From contig NC_064763.1 of NCBI RefSeq assembly GCF_011397635.1, forward strand, positions 24,503,437 through 24,567,436: a stretch of 64,000 nt of DNA. Reading direction: 5' to 3'. The notes below the pieces were generated by a model, which did not search any database, had not been told where the DNA came from, and saw only the letters and a program-made list of their open reading frames with translations. Every line of letters begins with the position of its first letter. Position 1 is the stretch's first letter. The DNA comes from Epinephelus fuscoguttatus (taxonomy: Eukaryota; Chordata; Actinopteri; Perciformes; Serranidae). Made by a program: the position numbers and the translations under genes. This document shows, one piece after another, positions 22,480-45,123 of this stretch.

Positions 22480-25000
22480 ATTAACAGCTTTGTAATGTAA
22501 ACTGTATTTTTGTGGACAGAATGAGTCAAATGTTAGAAGGAGAAAAAAGGGAAAGCTGGGTGTAAATATCATCAACAACCAGACAGATCAGTCTGACTTC
22601 CTCACTACTTTTTATCTTTTACACATTTTACAGCCCAAAGCAGCCTTTGTCCTGATGATTGCAAGAGCAGTAATTGCGGCCGAACACAAAGCAGCATGAG
22701 AAGAGCGATCTAAGTGCTTCCATAAATGTGCATAATGCCGTTATTCAGTGTGGTGAAGCAGTTTAGTTCAGCAGTATACCAATCATAACACGAGAAAGCT
22801 GAGAGCTGTTGACAAAAGAAAAGGCACTGAGACTTTAACAGGGATTAGAATTCATTTTCTCAGTCACACTGCTGTATTCTTCACTCTCACAGGGGCAATA
22901 TGTGAAGAGGACAGCTAGACTGGATCGGGTTAGGAAACTAGATTTTAGATGTGGGCCTTGAGCTCTGCACTCACAGGGAAAAAATTAAAAATAAATGAGC
23001 AAAAATGAAAACATAACATAAAATAGATATTAAATCATCACACCTACTGAACTTACAGCAGTTTCTATGGTTGTTAGTCAGATCCCATGTGATCTAACTA
23101 ACATCCAAATCTCCATTTAGCTGTGTGTTGAGCCCTAATTAATGCTGTCAATGGAAGTCACGTAGGTGGTTATACTCAGCATGAAGCTTGTTTGATTAGG
23201 TTGTAGACAAGAGGGACCCCTGCTGGCAGGATATGTGCACAGTCCTTCCTCAAAACTATACAGGACAACTTCAGAGTTTTTCATGTCCCATGTCATTATG
23301 TGTCAAGCAGTCTCTTTGCAGTGCTATGTTTGAAGATGAATATGTGAAAATGTATTTCAGTTCGACATAATGATGCTGGTGCCTGCTTTGATTTAATTTT
23401 TGGATGTGTGCACCTTTCTCCTCTTGGTGTTCATGAGTAGCCTACTAGTCTTCAAATGGGCTTAAACTCTAATAAGGCATCAGCACCTCAAGACGGATCG
23501 ACGCACTCACTGTCCATTCAGGTGGTAATGTGATGCTAATTAGGGTGCTACACGCCTGACATTTGGCTAACATTGAATTCAGCAAACTGAGAATAAGAGG
23601 GTTGGTGGGCATGCAGTTAGAAGTTGATACATGTACTCATAATACTACTGTTGTTTCAGGTCACTTTTTGCAACTGCTGATGTTGCAGTGCCCCCAACTG
23701 AGTATGCTTTGAGAGCAACCAACCTTTTTGTAAACCGTTTCATACATTCAGTGTGTTAACAGCCCAGTGACCAGAGGAAAATGTTTGCATTGTACGTGTC
23801 TGCAAACCACAAATATGTTACATTTGCACGTTTCATACACATCATATCAACTTTTTCAAAGTAACGTAACGTATAAGACTTTGTCATCAGGTGGTTGAGT
23901 GGATGGTGGATGGTGTGACACTTAAGAGAGACAGCTGCCAAGCTTCAAACCACTGTGCGAAACCAACAAACAGCACCACTGGTTGTATTTTGGCAACCCT
24001 TTGCAGTGTCACTTGTAGAAACACTGCAACCCTTTGCAGTGTTTCTACAAGTGATTGTGGCACTGAACCTGGGTGTTTTTTCACTGACAAACTCTGGCGT
24101 TTCCCCGCGTGCATTTGAACCACCAAACCTGGGTATTTTTCACCAACCCATCCCTGCTTTTCTAGCGGCTTTTGTGCTACCGAACACGGGTGTTTTAAGC
24201 CAAAACATGATCTTTTACTAATCATAACCAAATGGTTTTTGAGAAAAGTAACATTCAAGTATCTGTGGTTTGCAGAAATGTACAATGGGACCACTTTTTT
24301 TCTGCCGATTGGGTTGGCGTCAGAGTTGGCAGGCCTGATAGTGTTGACCAGAGCAACAAAATCACCCATCATGTCTCATCATACGAAATGAGCACACTGC
24401 ATACACTGATAGAACTTTCTCCGTCTCCTGAAACAGACATTCACATCCACCTTGTCAAACTGTGTCATAAATGTGGGCTTGCAGTGCTGTGATATTTAGG
24501 GAAGTCTTTTGTTTTTTGAAGAACAGTTTTCTCTCCTGAGGTCTTGGCTCATTAAACTGTTCCTAAGAAGAGGAACTGCTGTGATTGGCTTTATTGGAGC
24601 TTACCTTAACTTCACCTGCTGCTGTCAGCAATATTTGAGCACAATCTGATTATCTAATGATTATTTATTTATTTATTAGCCTGCTGATTGTTTTAATCTG
24701 CCAGTTTTTATTTATTTTCTAGTTTCTTTATTGTAAAGCACTTTGAGCTACACCCGTTGTATGACAGGCGCTATGTTACATTTTATTTTTATTTTTTTGA
24801 AGTAGTAGTAGTAGTAATATATATTTGTTAGATTTTTATTATAGAAATGGAAAGACAAACAATGGATGTTACCACATGGTCAACTGATTAAACTGATTAA
24901 ACAAAAACACATTAATGCCTCTAGGTGAAGACTCTTGCTTGACCATTTGTTTATTTTTATCATTTATTTTGTCTTGTAATCCCTATTTGTTGTTGTTGTC
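22480..25000. other. Intergenic sequence between abcg4 and kat5
   Basis: No exon-like sequence was recognised. The 161-codon open frame at 23887-24372 on the minus strand overlaps a stretch rich in repeated phrases (ACCCTTTGCAGTGT twice, AACCTGGGTGTTTT and AACCTGGGTATTTT) and looks repeat-derived. The segment 24720-24790 (TTGTAAAGCACTTTGAGC, then CAGGCGCTATGTT) resembles the common 3' end of fish LINE-type repeats. Confidence 0.5.
24009..24054. repeat. Perfect 21-bp inverted repeat with 4-nt loop
   Basis: The left arm 24009-24029 (TCACTTGTAGAAACACTGCA plus A) is the exact reverse complement of the right arm 24034-24054. The loop is CCCT. The outer sequence does not continue the pairing. Part of the arm sequence (AACCCTTTGCAGTGT) also occurs directly repeated at about 23995 and 24028. 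Confidence 0.85.
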
Positions 25001-25029
25001 ATTTTTGTTGTTGACATATTGCTCGCTCG

Positions 25030-25175
25030 GTGCTTGCTGGGCTCCTGCTTCTTTCTTCCGGTTTGCTTTTCCAACTTCCGCTTCCTACGAGCTTCGAGAA
25101 TTACTATCTTGCTGTTTATTTCCTCTTTGTCATGGACCGGCATTTTCCCACAACACCCTGCTCCTGCTCTCACAG
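25030..25175 (+). promoter_or_regulatory. kat5: Probable kat5 core promoter and 5' UTR
   Basis: The sequence just upstream of the kat5 start becomes relatively GC-rich. It carries two ETS-type sites on the complementary strand, CTTCCGG at 25055-25061 and CTTCCG at 25075-25080, and no evident TATA box. ETS-driven, TATA-less promoters are usual for housekeeping chromatin genes. The transcription start is not determined from sequence alone. Confidence 0.4.
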
Positions 25176-36958
<11,783 letters not shown>

Positions 36959-39500
36959 AGTCCCGGCTCAGTTCACTGAACACCCTCCCCGCACCGCCAG
37001 ATAGCAGACTTGAAGCAAACAGTGGATCAGATAAAGGTTTTATTTCTCAGTGTGTCTCACCGAGAACCTCAAAACCTTTCTGAAACCAGGACTCCTCTTC
37101 AGATAAAAACACAATGAACATTAAGTGTCACTTGAGATGCATAAGCTTTTATTGTGAATATTCATTGTATATTGTGAGTTTAAAAAGCTCTCAGACTTGG
37201 GGACAAAAGAGAGGCTGGTTAACGGTGACATCGCCAAAATATACACCACACCTACTACTGTGTAAAAGATCCTGTTTATGACCAACAGTGCGTTAAAATA
37301 GAGATATGGTGTCTGTTTAATAGTGTAAATTAGAACATACGGACCACCTGATGGAAGCAAGATGGTTGCTTTTATAGACAATGATGAGTTCTACAGTGAA
37401 TTGCCTCATCTGTTGATGACTCCACGTTATGTACAAACCACAAAGGGGGTTTCCTTTCCTTAAATTCAACATGGAACAGTTTTGTTTTTTTGCTTTGACC
37501 AACACAAACACAAGTGTGTGATTTTGTCTACATCCTTTCTATCTGCTGCACAAAGAACTGGCGTGGAATTGTCGTCGTCAGAATTATTAATGTTCCCCAG
37601 AAGACTTCAAATTACTTGTGTAAATCTATCCAATAACATCGATTTAGTTTGTCATGGACCTCAACAGCTTAGGTTTCTTAAAATACAAGACCTGTTAGCA
37701 CTCCTTAAAGGTATGCTATTCTGGGTTGTCGGTTACTGGTTGGAAACACGCTCGCCGGTGAAAGTGAAATTAAAAGACAACCCCAGATTCACTTTCATTT
37801 GCCGATCATGTGTTTGCATTTTGCCGGCGTTGCGTGTCTTGGATGTCTGCTGCCACAGTCTGCCACCAGGGGTCTCATTTATAGACATTGCGAGGCATAC
37901 GCCACTTGTCACGCAAAAGTTGTGATTTATAGAAAGAGACGTGATGGGAGAAACTTTGACCCATGCTTATGAACATTTTTAAGTCGGGAAATTGGCGATG
38001 CAGATGGTGAAGTGGAAGCCTGATTGATTTTTGCCGCACGCCATTTTTGGCTTTTGCTTGTTCGTACAATTTTAGTGTGGATCCTATGTATTGTTTTATA
38101 AATGAGACATTTGGTCGCTACTTTGTCATGAACCCCGACCACACCTAAGCGCTTAGGGTGTACACGCCTATAAATGTTCCAAACACAGAAAATACAGGCA
38201 GAGGGCAGAATCAGTGCAGAAAAATAAACCTTTACGCACCTCAAATGAGTCATTACGTGATGACTGAGAGGTCTGTATGAGTCTATACATTTTATTTAAG
38301 GAGAATCCTGCATAGTATATCTGTAAACAATAGTTATAACTTCTGTCTGAACAGCACTCCAAAAATGTTGTCATCTCTTTCTACTTTAAATATAGATTTT
38401 TTTTAAAACAAAGTGTGCAGGCTTCAGAGTATCTCCCAAACCTCTAACTGATTAAAGATTCTATGGTCTTTTAACTAACAGGGAGAACAGAGATGTCGTA
38501 GTACCAATATGGCTCACTTGTAAAAATATTTATGTTCCAAAAAACAGCCAGAACAATTTGGATACAGACAAAAAAAAATCATAACTAGACATGAAGACCT
38601 ATAATTATAATGTTGCTTCAGCTCCAGCGTGGTCAGTTCAGGCTTGTTATCTTTTACAGTCGTAGCTCTGCGTTTCATTTCCCTATGTTTGAACTAGATG
38701 GAAGTATTTATGCTCTTTGTTCGTGATCATCCAGATGATTCTTCCTTTTTCAGATAATCCCCCATCATGATCATCTGTGCCGTGTGCAATGAGACAAATC
38801 AACTCCCCCACTTTAAACATACGTTCCCCCGCACCTGTACATACTGAACCTGATTGTAAAAAAAAAAAAAAAAAAAAAAAACACAAGAAAAGCTTAGCAG
38901 ACAGAAGCCATGTTGAACTGTTAGAGGAATGTAAATTTTGTGTACAGTTGTCTTTAGTGTCTTTTTTTACTTAATGTAAACTAACTGGCTGCACAATATC
39001 AACAGGAAAAGACATAAAAGTGGTATCCTACTTTCAGTTTGTGTTTTATGTTTACATGTCACAAAGGATGTTGAATTTACCCTGTTGAAATGATTTAGTA
39101 TATCTTTAAGTGAAACACAGTTGAGAGTATGATTTGAACGTTTGATATGAAAAGCTTGTTGAATTGATAAAAAAACATCTTAAAAACCCTAAAAGAGTCT
39201 GAAATGTGTGTCTGAAGAAGTTAGTCTTTCCCCTGTTCAGGTGCAGTGTTTTTATTGGCAAGCAGGTTTAAAAGAAAAGAGTTGAGGCGTCTTTATAGTG
39301 AGGGCTTGACAGTAATGTCACCAACTATAGTATGCACATATATTTCAGAAGGCGACGCCTCCCAGGGAATTATCACTCCTGGTCTGAAATAAACCACTTT
39401 CAAAATATGACTTAAAAAAAAAAAAAGTGGTCTCCTCCCAGCTGACATTGGACGTCAGTATGACATCAGAGAGATGTTGGACTCTTGCGTCAGGCAGATG
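36959..39500 (+). other. kat5 3' UTR and flank
   Basis: The kat5 stop is at 36956-36958. AATAAA occurs at 38223-38228 (inside a repeat copy) and at 39388-39393; neither is clearly the true signal, and a variant signal nearer the stop is possible. The 147-codon open frame at 37482-37925 resembles nothing I know. A poly-A tract at 38859-38880 and a short A tract near 39414-39425 are simple sequence. Confidence 0.4.
38165..38335 (+). repeat. Dispersed repeat, family C
   Basis: This is the partner of 10990-11200, with GAAAATACAGGCAGAGGGC, AGAATCAGTGCAG, AATAAACC, GTGATGACTG and GAGAATCCTGCATAGTATA in the same order. An AATAAA within it could act as a poly(A) signal for kat5, but that is speculation. 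Confidence 0.45.
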
Positions 39501-39519
39501 TTAAATTTTGTTTGGATTG

Positions 39520-39886
39520 ACAATTGGCAGCATGGTGGTTAGCATTGTTGCCTCACAGCAAGAGGGCTCCCGGTTCGAACCCAGGGTGGGTGAGCCCTTC
39601 TGTGTGGAGTTTGTATGTTCTGCCCCATGTCAGCGTGGGTTTTTTCAGGGTACTCCTGCTTCCTTCCACAGTCTAAAGACATGCAGGTTAACTGGTGACT
39701 CTAAATTGTCCGTAGGTGTGAATGTGAGTGTGAATGGTTGTCTGTCTCTATGTGTCAGCCCTGTGATAGTCTGGTGACCTGTCCAGGGTGTACACCGCCT
39801 CTTGCCAAATGTCAGCTGGGATAGGCTCCACCCCCCCATGACCCCTAACAGGATAAGCACCTACGGACAATGAATGAATGAGAATG
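39520..39886 (+). mobile_element. tRNA-derived SINE, plus strand
   Basis: The 5' part has a pol III A-box-like segment (TGGTGGTTAGCATTG) and a B-box (GGTTCGAACCC). The body follows the common fish pattern TGGAGTTTGTATGTTC, AGACATGCAGGTTAACTGG, GTGAATGGTTGTCTGTC and TGTCCAGGGTGTAC, with an AATGAATGAATGA tail. It matches the minus-strand copy at 53245-53614. No clear target duplication is seen at this copy. Mobility would depend on a partner LINE. Confidence 0.75.
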
Positions 39887-40204
39887 GTGTTGACGATATC
39901 TTAAATGTCTAATGATGATAGAATTCTATGTTTTGTCAGCGTTAGTGTTATGACGTGTCGAGTGTTGGATTTGGTTCTTCATACCTTGTGGCTAAATGTT
40001 ATTCTATGTCAAGATGACAATGGCATGAGAAGTTTGGAAGACATTGGGTTTTGGTTACTTAAAACTTTAAACCAACAAAATATCAAGTTTCATCTCTCGT
40101 CAGTATTGTATGTCAAATTGACGACATTGTTCTGACATTGGATTTTAGTCACTTGACGTCACAACCTTACTTCAACCATAAACAATCTTCTAATGATCTC
40201 ATTG

Positions 40205-40520
40205 ACTAGCTGGGTTGGCTCAACTTGCCCCCGCTGAGGGGTAACATGACCCACACAGGCGGTAAATCTTGTGCCCTGTTCTTTTTACATCTGCAGACCT
40301 CCGTCAAGCAGCTCGGATTTCCCGCCATTTTATTATTTTATCCACTTTGCTTCAACCGATCACCACCAACATTTTTTCACCTGTTCCTTGTCCCATTATC
40401 AACCTTTCCGGAAAATTTCATCAAAATCCGTCCACAACTTTTCGAGTTATTTTGCAGACAAATAGACAAACGCCGGCGAGAACATAACCTCCTTGGTGGA
40501 GGTGATAACCATAAGTGAGC
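40205..40520 (+). repeat. Dispersed repeat ending in ACATAACCTCCTTGGTGGAG
   Basis: The segment contains AATTTCATCAAAATCCGTCC, ACAACTTTTCGAGTTATTTT, GCAGACAAATAGACAAACGC and ACATAACCTCCTTGGTGGAG. This word order is common in dispersed repeats of fish and other marine animals. Three overlapping open frames here are by-products. I cannot assign the class. Confidence 0.5.
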
Positions 40521-40629
40521 CACGGACTCAACTTCTCCCAAGCCTTTTGGCTCCAGTTACCTCACCCCCACCAATTTGACAAATTATTAAGCCTCATACT
40601 GAGACTTCCTGCCCTAATAAGTGTGAGAT

Positions 40630-41110
40630 TTTTATGCCTCTGCACTGGTGATAGATGTGGGTGAAGGAATTATGTTTTTGTGTTGTTTGTACGTCTGTCT
40701 GTCCATCCCATTCTCGTGAACACAATATCTCAAGTACACCTTCAGGGAATTCAAAATCTGGCACTTGGACTAAGTGAGTGAGAATTTGGTGGTTAAAGGT
40801 CAAGGTCACTGTGACCATGCATCTGTGTCATTTTCATGATTGCAGTATCTCAAGAACACCTTGAGGGACTGTCCTCAAATTTGGCACAAACGTCCACTTG
40901 GACTCACGAATGAAGTGATTAGAATTTGGTCGTCAAAGGTCATTGTGACCTCACAAAACATTTTTGGCCATAAATCAGGAATTCATTGGCTGATTGTGAC
41001 AAAATTGTACACATGTCTGATAGGACTAAATGATGAAGGGCTGACATTTTAAATCCAAAATGTCAAAGGTCAGCTTCACTGTGACATCACAATGTTCTGC
41101 CTTAACACTT
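40630..41110 (+). repeat. Dispersed repeat with internal AGGTCA...TGACCT half-sites
   Basis: The body is built of related blocks: CAATATCTCAAGTACACCTT and CAGTATCTCAAGAACACCTT, AGAATTTGGTGG and AGAATTTGGTCG, and AAAGGTCAAGGTCACTGTGA, AAAGGTCATTGTGACC, AAAGGTCAGCTTCACTGTGA. This gives an imperfect internal tandem structure of about 120-130 bp. The AGGTCA motifs resemble nuclear-receptor half-sites. No coding content was recognised. Confidence 0.55.
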
Positions 41111-41579
41111 TTCTTTCCTTCTATTCAGCGTCATAGCTCAGGAGCAGAAGAGGAGACATTTGGTCAGATGCTGAATTGGCGACACTAATCTTGAAACTGA
41201 TTGTATAGATCCTCTGTGCTGCTGTGGGCAAGATGTGTTTGAAGCCTTAATGTTTCCACAGACATAGATGTAAACTGTAAGTGCAACATAACAGGTTCAC
41301 AGAGGTGTATAACTGCAAGGCGGTAATTTCATATTTGTCTGTGATTGTTCAGACACAAGAATCATGACTCCTTTAACATAAAAGTATCAGTATGAATGTA
41401 CTTGAAAGTGCTTACTGCTCTGTCCATGGGACTTTCTCCATCGCAGGTTAAGAAAAATGGATAACGCTTCAAAATGTGATGTCACATGACCAATTTTGTC
41501 TCTGGTTGCCTAGAAACGGGGGATGGCTCAACTTCCTTACAGGCTCAAATCACCCTGTTCTCCCCAAGGGTAAAGGGGG

Positions 41580-42110
41580 AGGCATGTCAAAAAAAGAATT
41601 TTAATGACTGGGGCAGGACTGATATATTTTATTTTTGGTTTGGGAGAGGGGCATGCTAATGAAATGGTTCAATGTTGTGTTTATTTTACTGATGATTTTT
41701 TAAAGAAAACATGCCTTTCAAACTGGTCTGCGAGTTTTTGGAAGGCATATTTTTCTGTGATAAATGGTGTAATTTTGGTAATTCCAAGAAAATGTGCCTT
41801 CCAAACCCCTCAGGCTGGTTGCCAAGGCGCGTTTTCTTTAAAAAATCACCAAAATCACACCATTTATCACAACCAGAAAGTGTCAAAACAGAAATTATTG
41901 TTGGATTTTCACATTTCTAATGGTCCTTGGACACATCAAGTGCAATGAAGGCTTCAGTCAGAAAAAAACCCCAAACAAATCTGAGCTTAAAATAGTGATA
42001 ATTTATCAAAATCACTTTGACATCTCATTTAAAAACTAACCAGTTTTTTTTCAACTCCAGGCTTTCTTCTTGTAACTTTCAAACACCAAAGGGTAAGTTT
42101 TATAATAACT
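41580..42110 (+). repeat. Dispersed repeat, family D, containing a long hairpin
   Basis: This is the second copy of the family at 11862-12310. It shares GGCATGT, GGGAGAGGGGCAT, AAAATCACCAAAATCACACC, CATTTATCACAACCAG and GTGCAATGAAGGCTT. Unlike the first copy it carries a long imperfect hairpin at 41693-41848, reported separately. Confidence 0.55.
41693..41848. repeat. Long imperfect hairpin within family D repeat
   Basis: The outer arms TGATTTTTTAAAGAAAAC (41693-41710) and GTTTTCTTTAAAAAATCA (41831-41848) are exact complements. Pairing continues inward with mismatches through AACTGG...CAGGCTGG-type sequence to TTGGAAGGCATATTTTT against AGAAAATGTGCCTTCCAA. The loop contains GATAAATGGTGTAATTTTGG, which is itself complementary to CCAAAATCACACCATTTATC at 41849-41868 just outside the stem. 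Confidence 0.7.
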
Positions 42111-43206
42111 AATTTATGGTGGAGGGAGGGTCATGTATTTTCCACCAGTCACTCAGGGAGGCTCAAGGAAAAAATACTTTAGCTTCAGGGAGTGTCTAAA
42201 ACAAAGTCAGACTCAAGCCACCCCCTTTCTCTGATAAATAAAGAACAGTCCCTTAATGGATGTCACTTACATCAGTGTAGAGCAGACCTGTTGACAAAGG
42301 TCTCTGAAGGGCTGAAGAATACAGCTTCAGACTGATTGTAATGTGAGCAATATGTGTAAACATACAAATTTCCAAAGGTGAAATCAGCTCAAAATATTCT
42401 GTTTGGCTAAAGCTCTTTTTTCAGGAAGTTTAACAGCCACCAGAGGGCAACATCATGCATTTCCCTCTCTGTATATGCAAAATCGCATTAGCGAAGTTGA
42501 AACCACGGGCTAAAATTAGGCAAGAGGATGTTTGTTGAAAGGGAAATGTAGTAGTGCAACCTGACCATCGTGATTCTGTTACAGCTGCCGAGGGACTGGA
42601 GAAATATCAACAACAAATGGACACCTGCAGTGGATCCAATGTGGTTATCCAAGCTACAGGTAGATGCAAAATATCTGCTCAAGTATGATCCTAAATCGAG
42701 AGTAAGTTTACTGAACGTTTTCTTAAACTGGTTCACTGCTGCTGCTGCTGCTGGGCAGAACAAGGTAGATAAACAGTTTAACATGGAAAACCTTCAGTAA
42801 CACGCAGCTTCCTCTGCAGGGGCACACACATCTGTTGGAGGGCCATTCTCCTTTTAATGGGTCAGCTTGGCAGTGCTCAGGCATGATGATGTTTAACTTC
42901 TGCAAGTCGGGTTTGAATTAACAGCCCCTCTCTGGTGAAACCTCTCCCAACATCACATCACACCCATTTTCTTTCTGCACCTGGCAGAGCCACACCAGCC
43001 CCCCCAGAGGACTGGGAAGAATTTCACACTCATCTAATATCCTCAGCACATTACTCATTTGGGCAGCTCTTCCTGATGTTTGCCACATTTCCTCATCCTG
43101 ATTCCTGACTGGTGGCAGGTTGGGTGTTACTCAGATAAAATCTCACAAGAAAATATGTATACAAGAGCTGAAACGATAAAGTATAATTGGGAGAGTCACA
43201 GCAAGT

Positions 43207-43428
43207 ATGAGCAAATATTCTCAGGTTTCAGCCTCCTGATGTGGATTATTGCTGTTTTTCTTTTGGACAGTTTCACAAAAGTTATAAAAGAGCTTTGGTT
43301 TTTATTGTACTGAAATCACTGTCACTGTTTCAAACCTCACGTCTCAAGCATTGGATGTCTCATTAAATATGTCATAAGAGGCAGTGGTGCCCCCAGAAAT
43401 TTTTCATAGTGGTGGCCAAATGGGGCCA
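43207..43428 (+). repeat. Repeat block duplicated at 44311-44540
   Basis: This block and 44311-44540 share AATATTCTC followed by GGTTTCAGC, a TAATGTGGAT/TGATGTGGAT phrase, CAAACCTCA, and then an exact run of more than 45 bp that includes ATGTCATAAGAGGCAGTGGT and CCCCCAGAAATTTTTCATAG. They diverge right after, where one continues GGCCAAATGG and the other enters (TGGA)n. The second copy lies inside a hAT-like element. Confidence 0.7.
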
Positions 43429-43589
43429 CTGAAAATCTTGTGGTGGCACACCAAAAGCAAAAGCTGTAACTTCAGGAATTCTATTATGCTGTTGTATTTT
43501 ATGGACTAGTTAAATTATGTCCGAGCCAGTCTGTGACGCCTGGCTGCCACCCAGCACACGATGCACCAGACCCTGATTTCAGCATTGTC

Positions 43590-44000
43590 CCCATACTAAG
43601 CGAGGTGCTCAAGGTCTGAAATGTCTGTTTCATCAACGTCTTCTTGACCGGAGCTCAGAGCTTGGACATCCGTAGGGCGCTCGGAGTAGAGCCGCTGCTC
43701 CTGCGCGTCAAAAGGGGTCAGTTGAGGTGGTTTGGCTGTTTGATCAGGATGCCTCCTGGGCACCTCCTGCTGGAGGTGTTTCGGGCACGTCCCACTGGTA
43801 GGAGGCCCCGGGGCAGACCCAGAACACTCTGGAGGGATTACATATCTCATCTGGCCTGGGAACACCTCGGGGTCCCCCAGGAGGAGCTGGAAAGCGTTGC
43901 TGGGGAGAGGGACGTCTGGGGTGGTTTGCTTGGCCTGCTGCCCCCGCAACCCGGCCCCGGATAAACAGATGAAAATGGATGGATGGATGGATGAATGGAA
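43590..44000 (+). mobile_element. LINE 3' end: reverse-transcriptase C-terminal region with (ATGG)n tail
   Basis: The plus-strand frame 43644-43964 encodes the tail of a non-LTR retrotransposon ORF. Readable landmarks are LGVEPLLLRVKRGQLRWFG, MPPGHLLLEVFRA, PTGRRPRGRPRTLWRDYI, and AWEHLGVPQEELESVAGE, followed by a stop and then (ATGG)n. This matches the common C-terminus of L2/Rex-like fish LINEs. It is strongly 5'-truncated: the endonuclease and the catalytic RT core are absent, so it is dead. Confidence 0.8.
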
Positions 44001-44148
44001 GGCATAACATGCTGATATACTTTGGTTCCCTTTTCGCAGCAAATATTACTAATGATCTGATGTGCATAGATTAATACCGGTAAACATTTTGAGTTCCACA
44101 ACAATCCTGTGTTAATGTGTTATGTATCTGTAAATACATGTGTTAGGT

Positions 44149-44988
44149 CAGGGGTCAGTGACCTTTGCTATCAAAAGAGCCATTTTGACCCAAAAAGCTC
44201 TTAAGTTATCTGTCAAGGCCCACAAAACATATTTAAGCCTTATAATGAAGGGAACAGTTCGTCTTAATTAGCCTATTGACATTACTCTCTGGTCTAAACG
44301 AGCATTTGTTAATATTCTCGGGTTTCAGCTTCTTAATGTGGATATTTGCTGCTTTTTTGTTTAAGATTATAAACTAAATATCTTTGGACAGTTAGTCAGT
44401 CAGAAGTTAGGAAAAAGGTTTGGTTTGTATTGTGCTGACATCATTGTCATTGAACCTCAAACCTCAGGTCTCAAGTATTGATTGTCTCTTAAAATATGTC
44501 ATAAGAGGCAGTGGTGCCCCCAGAAATTTTTCATAGTGGTTGGATGGATGGATGGATGGATTTTACCACTGGTATTTTAACATTGCAGCATTGGCAGTAA
44601 AAGCAAATGGATATGTCCACCCATTGTTAAATTCTCTATTGTCCTCCAAGACTGTTTTTTTAAATCTGGAATCCATAGCTAGCTTAGCCAGGGAGAGCCG
44701 AGGCAAGCCATCGCTATTTAGGTTTGGCAGAATTTAAAGGAAAAGGTGACAGGCTGTATGACACACATTTAATTGATGAAATGTAAAAATGTATTCTGCG
44801 TATGGGCTACACATTTTTACAGAAGAGAATGTAAGAATCACTCAAGGCCGACGATGAAAAATGAAATTGTTAAAAAAAATAGCTGTAATTAATTTCTATA
44901 TCATTTTTTTTGTCAAAGCCATAGAGGGCCACTGGAGAGGGGCTAAAGGGACACATGTGGCCCTGGAGCCACAGGTTGCCTACCCCTG
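44149..44988. mobile_element. Non-autonomous hAT-like element with perfect 8-bp target duplication
   Basis: The element begins CAGGGGTCAGTGACC and ends GGTTGCCTACCCCTG; the ends match as inverted repeats at 11 of 15 positions. It is flanked by identical 8-mers TGTTAGGT at 44141-44148 and 44989-44996. Near the right end GGGCCACTGGAGAGGGGCTA, then TGTGGCCCTGGAGCCACAGG resembles Charlie-type hAT elements. The 840 bp contain no transposase. The interior holds the duplicated block 44311-44540 and a (TGGA)n tract. Confidence 0.85.
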
Positions 44989-45123
44989 TGTTAGGTAATT
45001 CATTGCTCTTCAAATAGGCTGGTTGTCCTTTTCATTAAAAAGACAAATGTACAGTTTTAATTTGAAGGAGTATATTGATTGTAAGGAACAAAATATTTAG
45101 TGGGAACAGGCCTACTTAGGTTT

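Noticed and set aside
23887..24372. 161-codon minus-strand open frame
   Set aside because: It is the longest uninterrupted frame but overlaps repeated phrases and a palindrome, has no recognised domain, and no splice or promoter context.
37482..37925. 147-codon open frame downstream of kat5
   Set aside because: It lies in probable 3' UTR or flank, has no similarity I recognise and no splice support.
42584..42660. Exon-like segment after a TTCTGTTACAG acceptor (LPRDWRNINNKWTPAVDPMW)
   Set aside because: It has an acceptor and a CAG|GTAGAT donor, but no partner exons and no family I know. I judged it a chance combination in intergenic DNA.
43596..44104. Minus-strand frames of 85-148 codons opposite the LINE end
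   Set aside because: They are antisense shadows of the plus-strand reverse-transcriptase C-terminus.
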